Both the position numbers and the translations under genes were made by a program. The notes under the pieces are model-generated. The model did no database searches. It worked only from the letters and a program-made list of their open reading frames with translations, and was not told where the DNA came from. DNA of 64,000 nucleotides from CAHJXG01 sp964235485 (lineage in GTDB: Bacteria; Pseudomonadota; Alphaproteobacteria; Acetobacterales; Acetobacteraceae): NCBI GenBank assembly GCA_964235485.1, contig CAXSAZ010000005.1:124001-188000 (forward strand), written 5' to 3'. Shown piece by piece: positions 59,659 to 64,000 of this stretch. How positions within the stretch are numbered: the stretch's first letter is position 1; every line of letters starts with the position of its first letter.

Positions 59659-62103
59659 ATGTCTTGCCCGAACTGCGAGTCGGGCGATGCCAAAACGCTT
59701 GTGCTGACCTTTGACGGGCCACACGGAACGCTTGCGATGCAGCCGTTGAACGTGCTGCGCTGCCCGGCCTGCGCCTGCCATTTCTACGACAATCAGAGTC
59801 CCCCCGACTACACCGACCCTGAGATGAACGACTACGGCCGGGTGCCGTTCTACGTACAGCAAGGTGCGGGAATAGGACTGATCACGCGCCCGTTGGCGCA
59901 AGCCGCCGCGCCGCCTGGCAGCAACTACATGGAGGTTGGTTGCGGCTACGGCTTCGGCCTCGATTTTGCCATTCACAGCCGTAAGTGGAACAGCGTTGGC
60001 ATAGACCCAGCACCGCTTGCCGCGGTCGGCCGCGAGGCGCTAGGCGTTGCCATCGAGTTGCGCTACCTGCGCGACGACGACGAGGCCCGCGGCACAATAG
60101 ATGTCGTCATGGCATCCGAGACCATTGAGCACGTACCCTCCCCCGCCGCTTTCGTCCGCACGCTGCGTGCCATGCTGCGACCAGGCGGAATGCTGGTGCT
60201 GACCACCCCAAACGGCGACGACATCGTTCCGACGACATCCCCAGGCATCATCGTTTCCCTCTTGTCGCCGATGCTGCATCTCGTGATCCAGAACCCTGCA
60301 AGCCTGACTGCCCTGCTCCGCCAGGCTGGTTTTGCCCATGTGGACGTGCAGGTCGATGGTCATTCCTTGGTCGCCTTCGCGAGTGACGTTCCTTTGGAGC
60401 TGGAGCAGGACCAGATTGCGTTGCGGCGCTCATACCGCGCGTACCTCGCACAACGGGCGAAGGCGTTTGACGCTTCGGGCGATATTTTCCTGGGTTATGC
60501 CGGGCGCTTGTTCCTGGAAAGCGTGAACGACAACGACATGGACGCGGCCACTTATGCCTGGACTTTGTTGGTGCCAGCCTGCCGCGACCGCTTTGGCTTT
60601 GATCTCGACCAACTTGACGAGTTACCGCCGCTTGCAACCTGCGACCTTGAAGAGATGGTGTGCCTGGTTCCGTTGAACCTGGGTGGCTTGCTGTATGCAC
60701 GCGGCATTCAGCGCTTAAAGGAAGGCGTTGCACGACCTGCGCTTGAGAAGCAGTTTGCCCTCGCCGCCGAGGCCGCCGCCGCACTGCGGCGCACGCTGAA
60801 CGCATGGGCCATGGAGGACGGCCAAACCGAGGACATCGGTTGGACGGCCTCGGCGGAGGCGCTGCTTTGCGCCGCTGCCAAGGGTGACGAGGACGCTGCC
60901 GCCCGGTTGGCCGCGCTGCCCCCGGCGCCGGCGGACGGGGCAGCCCGGCGCCGGGCCATCCTGGGCCGCGCCGTCGGCAATCTGGTCAACGCGGGACACT
61001 ACGACCAGGCGCGCGAGGTCGCGCAATCGGCAGGCTTCAGCATTCCATCCGACGATGCGCCGCTGGACGACGCCGATCGGGACCTCACGTTCAGCCTCGC
61101 CGTGCTGGCGGTGCAGACAGGAGCGGATGGGCACGCGCTCGGCGACCCGGCGGCGGCGCGGCGCGGCTTCATGCGGGTCCGGGCCTCGGCGGCGCCGGGA
61201 TCGGACCTGTGGCGCGCGGCAGTGCGGGGCGAGATGCTGGCCATCGACCTCGCGCCCGCGGTGGGCCATGTGGAGGCGCTGGCCTCCGCCGTTCTCGCTG
61301 CACAGCCCGACCCCGAGGTGGCCCGGTGGGCGTTTCCCACGCTGGTCAACGCCGGGCGTTACGACGCGGCGCGGCGGGTGGAGCAGTCGGGCGCCTTGGC
61401 CGAACCCGCGGCTGGGCAGCCGCTGGCGGAGCAGGACCGCGACATCGTGTTCTGCCTGGCGGTGCTGGACCTGCAAGGGCCGCAGCCGCCGGGCGAAGCG
61501 CGTGCCGCGGCCCGGCGCCGGTTCGCGCGGGTGCGCCAGGCGACCGCGCCGGGCCTGCCGCTTTGGTGGGCGGCGTTCCATGGCGAGCTGCAGGCGCTCG
61601 AGCAATCCGACGACGAGCCTGGAATGGCGGCGCTCATCGCCTCGGTCATCGAGGACCATCCGGAGGTCAAGCTGGGCTACCCCGAGATGATGCGCCTGGT
61701 GAGCGCCGGGCAGCACGACGCCGCGCGGAAGCTGGTGCGCCGCTCGGACCTGGAGGCCGGCTTTGCCCAGCCCGGCAGCGCCTTGCCGCTTGATGCCCAT
61801 GACCGGGACTGCTTGTTCTTCTTGGCCGTCCTGGACGCGCAGATCGGCCCGAACGGCCGCGCGGCGGGCCAGCCGGCGGTGGGCCGCAGCCGCTTCGCCC
61901 GCGTGCGCGCCGCGACGCCGCCGGGTTCGGACCTTTGGTGGGCGGCGCTGCGCGGCGAGCTGCAATCGCTCGACCTGTTGGACGCGCAGGACGAGGCGGC
62001 CGCGTTGACGGCCGAGACCGCGGCGGCGCATCCCGGACTGCCCTTGCCAGACGACATCGCGGCCCGCATCGCGCCGCCGGACCCAGAGGCCAGGCGCGCC
62101 TGA
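59659..62103 (+). CDS. SAM-dependent methyltransferase with three C-terminal ~120-residue repeats
   Basis: An 814-residue protein. An N-terminal zinc-ribbon-like pair (CPNC near 3, CPAC near 35) precedes a class I methyltransferase domain with MEVGCGYGFGLDFA (motif I), VVMASETIEHVPSP and MLVLTTPNGDD. The C-terminal 400 residues hold three tandem copies (anchors NLVNAGHYDQ, TLVNAGRYDA and RLVSAGQHDA) with a 118-120 residue period, helical and TPR-like. ATG 59659 was chosen; the frame is open back to 59533. It follows fliIJ and precedes an RgpF-like gene, so it may modify a surface glycan or flagellin; this is inference. Confidence 0.7.
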   Translation: MSCPNCESGDAKTLVLTFDGPHGTLAMQPLNVLRCPACACHFYDNQSPPDYTDPEMNDYGRVPFYVQQGAGIGLITRPLAQAAAPPGSNYMEVGCGYGFGLDFAIHSRKWNSVGIDPAPLAAVGREALGVAIELRYLRDDDEARGTIDVVMASETIEHVPSPAAFVRTLRAMLRPGGMLVLTTPNGDDIVPTTSPGIIVSLLSPMLHLVIQNPASLTALLRQAGFAHVDVQVDGHSLVAFASDVPLELEQDQIALRRSYRAYLAQRAKAFDASGDIFLGYAGRLFLESVNDNDMDAATYAWTLLVPACRDRFGFDLDQLDELPPLATCDLEEMVCLVPLNLGGLLYARGIQRLKEGVARPALEKQFALAAEAAAALRRTLNAWAMEDGQTEDIGWTASAEALLCAAAKGDEDAAARLAALPPAPADGAARRRAILGRAVGNLVNAGHYDQAREVAQSAGFSIPSDDAPLDDADRDLTFSLAVLAVQTGADGHALGDPAAARRGFMRVRASAAPGSDLWRAAVRGEMLAIDLAPAVGHVEALASAVLAAQPDPEVARWAFPTLVNAGRYDAARRVEQSGALAEPAAGQPLAEQDRDIVFCLAVLDLQGPQPPGEARAAARRRFARVRQATAPGLPLWWAAFHGELQALEQSDDEPGMAALIASVIEDHPEVKLGYPEMMRLVSAGQHDAARKLVRRSDLEAGFAQPGSALPLDAHDRDCLFFLAVLDAQIGPNGRAAGQPAVGRSRFARVRAATPPGSDLWWAALRGELQSLDLLDAQDEAAALTAETAAAHPGLPLPDDIAARIAPPDPEARRA

Positions 62104-62104
62104 C

Positions 62105-63148
62105 GTGGCCAACAGCATCATGCGGCAGCTTCTCAAGCCGCCCTACCGCTATGTGCGATACGAACTGCTGCCCTCCCTCGGCCATCTTGCGATGAGCCGC
62201 CGCAGCCCGCACCGCCTGCTCAGCCGCTGGCCGGAGGGCGAGATGGTGCTTGGCCCTAAGGTGTGCGTTTACGTCCACTGGGACGGCGCCGGGGAGGTGC
62301 GGGACCACGTGCTGCATCATGTGCGCAGCCTGGCGGAGGCCGGGCTGTCCGTCGTGTTCGTCACGAACGCCGGCTTCTTGCGGCCTGCCGCCATGGCCGC
62401 GCTGCAGGGCGTGTGCGCCGGCGTGCTGATCCGCAGCAACGTGGGCTACGACTTCGGCGCGTGGCGCGAAGGGTTCGAGATCCTGCAACTGCCGCGCCCG
62501 AACACCGAGATGGTGGTGATGGCGAACGACAGCGTTTACGGCCCGATGCGCCCGCTGCACGACCTGATCGGCGCGTTCGATTTTGCCCAAGCCGACATTT
62601 GGGGCTGCACCGAAAGCTGGCAGACCCGCTACCACCTGCAATCTTACCTGGTGGCGTTCAGCCCCCGCGTGGTGGCGAGCGACGCCTGGCGCGCGTTCTG
62701 GTCAACCGTGCGGCCAACGTGGTCGAAGATGTGGCTGGTCCGCCTGTATGAGATCGGCCTGACGCAATCCTTGCTCAAGGCAGGCTTCACCTGCCGCGCC
62801 ATTTGGCCGTATCAGCGCCTGGTCAACGACCTGGACCCTGAGCTGCTGACCGACCACACGGAGGGCGGCCCGAACCTTGCGGACCCAGCCGTGCGGATAC
62901 GGCAGTACCATGCCCGGCACATCCGCAACCTTGCCGTGGCCCGCCAACCGCTCAATCCGACCAGCGACTTGTGGCGCCAACTGCTGCAAACGCAGTTTCC
63001 GTTCATCAAGCGCGAACTGTTGCGGGACAACCCGACCCATGTTCCGGATGTTGCGGAGTGGCGGGACGTCGCGGGGGCGCAGTTCTCGGCGGACCTGCAG
63101 CCGATCGAGCGGGATTTGCAGCGCACGCTGAAAAACCGGACGCCCTGA
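62105..63148 (+). CDS. RgpF-like rhamnan synthesis protein F family
   Basis: A 347-residue protein of the rhamnan synthesis F family. VCVYVHWDGAGEVRDHVLHHV near residue 53, VFVTNAGFLR, the NVGYDFGAWREGFE motif near 112 and VMANDSVYGPMRPL near 138 are diagnostic. Members take part in cell-wall or O-antigen-like polysaccharide assembly. It starts at a GTG two bases after the methyltransferase stop, so the two are probably one operon. Confidence 0.83.
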   Translation: MANSIMRQLLKPPYRYVRYELLPSLGHLAMSRRSPHRLLSRWPEGEMVLGPKVCVYVHWDGAGEVRDHVLHHVRSLAEAGLSVVFVTNAGFLRPAAMAALQGVCAGVLIRSNVGYDFGAWREGFEILQLPRPNTEMVVMANDSVYGPMRPLHDLIGAFDFAQADIWGCTESWQTRYHLQSYLVAFSPRVVASDAWRAFWSTVRPTWSKMWLVRLYEIGLTQSLLKAGFTCRAIWPYQRLVNDLDPELLTDHTEGGPNLADPAVRIRQYHARHIRNLAVARQPLNPTSDLWRQLLQTQFPFIKRELLRDNPTHVPDVAEWRDVAGAQFSADLQPIERDLQRTLKNRTP

Positions 63149-63188
63149 CCGCATCCCCGGGCGCCACGGCCCGGCCGCGAGCCTCCCG

Positions 63189-64000
63189 TCAGGCCGAAAG
63201 CTTCTCCAACTCGCGCAACACGCTTTCACCCATGACGGAGGTGCCGACCTTGGCGGTGCCCTGCCCCATGACATCCGCGGTGCGCAGGCCGCTTGCCAGC
63301 ACGTTGGTGCAGGCGCGCTCGATCAGCCGGGCTTCATCCTCCATGTCGAAGGAATAGCGCAGCAGCATGGCGAAGCTCAGCATTTGGCCCATCGGGTTGG
63401 CGATGCCCTTGCCCGCGATGTCGGGCGCGCTGCCGTGGATCGGCTCGTAAAGTGCGTGGCGCCGGCCGGAGCTGTCGGGGGCGCCGAGCGTCGCGGACGG
63501 CAGCATCCCCAGGCTGCCGGTGAGCATGGAGGCCAGGTCGGACAGCAGGTCGCCGAACAGGTTGCTGGTGACGATCACGTCGAACTGCCGGGGGTTGCGC
63601 ACCAACTGCATGGCGCAGTTGTCGGCATACATGTGGGCCAGCGACACGTCACCATACTCCCGCTCATGCAGGGCGGTGACGACCTGGCGCCACAGCAAGC
63701 CGCTTTCCATGACGTTGGCCTTTTCCACGCTGCACACGCGGCCCTGCCGCTTGCGCGCCAGCTCGAAGGCGACCCGCGCCACCCGCTCGATCTCGTGCGT
63801 CGAGTAGGATTCCGTGTTGATGCCGCGCTGCTGGCCGTCCGGCAGGGTCTCGATCCCGCGCGGCTCGCCGAAATACAGGCCCCCCGTGCTTTCCCGCACG
63901 ATCATCAGGTCGAGGCCGCGGATCACGTCGGGCTTCAGCGTGCTGGCGTCCGCCAACGGGTCCAGCACGATGGCCGGGCGCAGGTTGGCGAACAGGCCCA
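63189..64000 (-). CDS. leuB: 3-isopropylmalate dehydrogenase, 5' truncated
   Basis: The C-terminal ~270 residues of LeuB. The frame is open to the window end (GLFANLRPAIVLDPLAD is read across it), so the first ~100 residues are missing. Family motifs are VRESTGGLYFG, TESYSTHEIERVARVAFELA, KANVMESGLLWRQVV and the metal and substrate site NLFGDLLSDLASMLTGSLGMLPSA...EPIHGSAPDIAGKGIANP. It oxidises 3-isopropylmalate in leucine synthesis. Confidence 0.96.
   Translation of the reverse strand, partial: GLFANLRPAIVLDPLADASTLKPDVIRGLDLMIVRESTGGLYFGEPRGIETLPDGQQRGINTESYSTHEIERVARVAFELARKRQGRVCSVEKANVMESGLLWRQVVTALHEREYGDVSLAHMYADNCAMQLVRNPRQFDVIVTSNLFGDLLSDLASMLTGSLGMLPSATLGAPDSSGRRHALYEPIHGSAPDIAGKGIANPMGQMLSFAMLLRYSFDMEDEARLIERACTNVLASGLRTADVMGQGTAKVGTSVMGESVLRELEKLSA

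Overview
The window is a GC-rich alphaproteobacterial chromosome segment. Supporting signs are a CtrA-family cell-cycle regulator, an F1-only ATP synthase operon (atpHAGDC) beside priA, a DUF484-xerC pair, sdhCDAB order and a lactate-dehydrogenase-like malate dehydrogenase. Composition, the CtrA variant and several lineage-type hypothetical proteins suggest Rhodospirillales, probably Acetobacteraceae; this placement is inference.

Layout. 1-2.6 kb: the 3' part of rlmB overlaps a 2-keto-4-pentenoate hydratase-like gene, followed by a small hypothetical, a tRNA-Thr and a ferritin-like di-iron protein. 2.8-10.9 kb (minus): priA, an SDR and atpHAGDC. 11-12.6 kb (plus): DUF484 and xerC, then two palindromic repeat elements. 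12.8-23.5 kb (minus): porin, mdh, then a tight block sucA-sucB-lpdA-osmC-pdxA-pdxJ that joins the 2-oxoglutarate dehydrogenase complex to two consecutive vitamin B6 enzymes; sucCD are absent between mdh and sucA. 23.6-30.3 kb: zapE, a small exported protein, a 2OG-Fe(II) oxygenase, then sdhCDAB with a phosphatase gene behind it.

30.3-32.6 kb is the accessory part: a pentapeptide-repeat protein and an AT-richer, three-gene toxin/immunity operon. The toxin joins an HK97 gp10-like phage tail-component domain to a colicin E5-type tRNase domain and is followed by an Imm40-like and an NTF2-fold immunity protein. This is the most unusual system in the window.

32.8-48.8 kb: asd, isoaspartyl peptidase, dctA, an FAH-family enzyme, a Gly/Tyr/Pro-rich exported protein, a DsbD/ScsB-type reductase, hrpB, an HtrA-like lipoprotein protease with an OmpR-type two-component system, an oxygenase overlapping its neighbours at both ends, an MscS-family channel and a HIG1-like membrane protein. 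48.9-54.3 kb: etfBA-hbd (electron transfer and acyl-CoA oxidation), fhs and a PhnW-like aminotransferase. 54.4-64 kb: a small membrane protein, a nitrilase-family amidase, NAD kinase, ctrA divergent from fliI-fliJ, a methyltransferase with three 120-residue repeats, an RgpF-like glycan protein and leuB (cut by the window end).

No intergenic stretch exceeds about 300 bases. No CRISPR array, insertion sequence or rRNA was seen. Very long antisense frames in this GC-rich DNA were treated as shadows.
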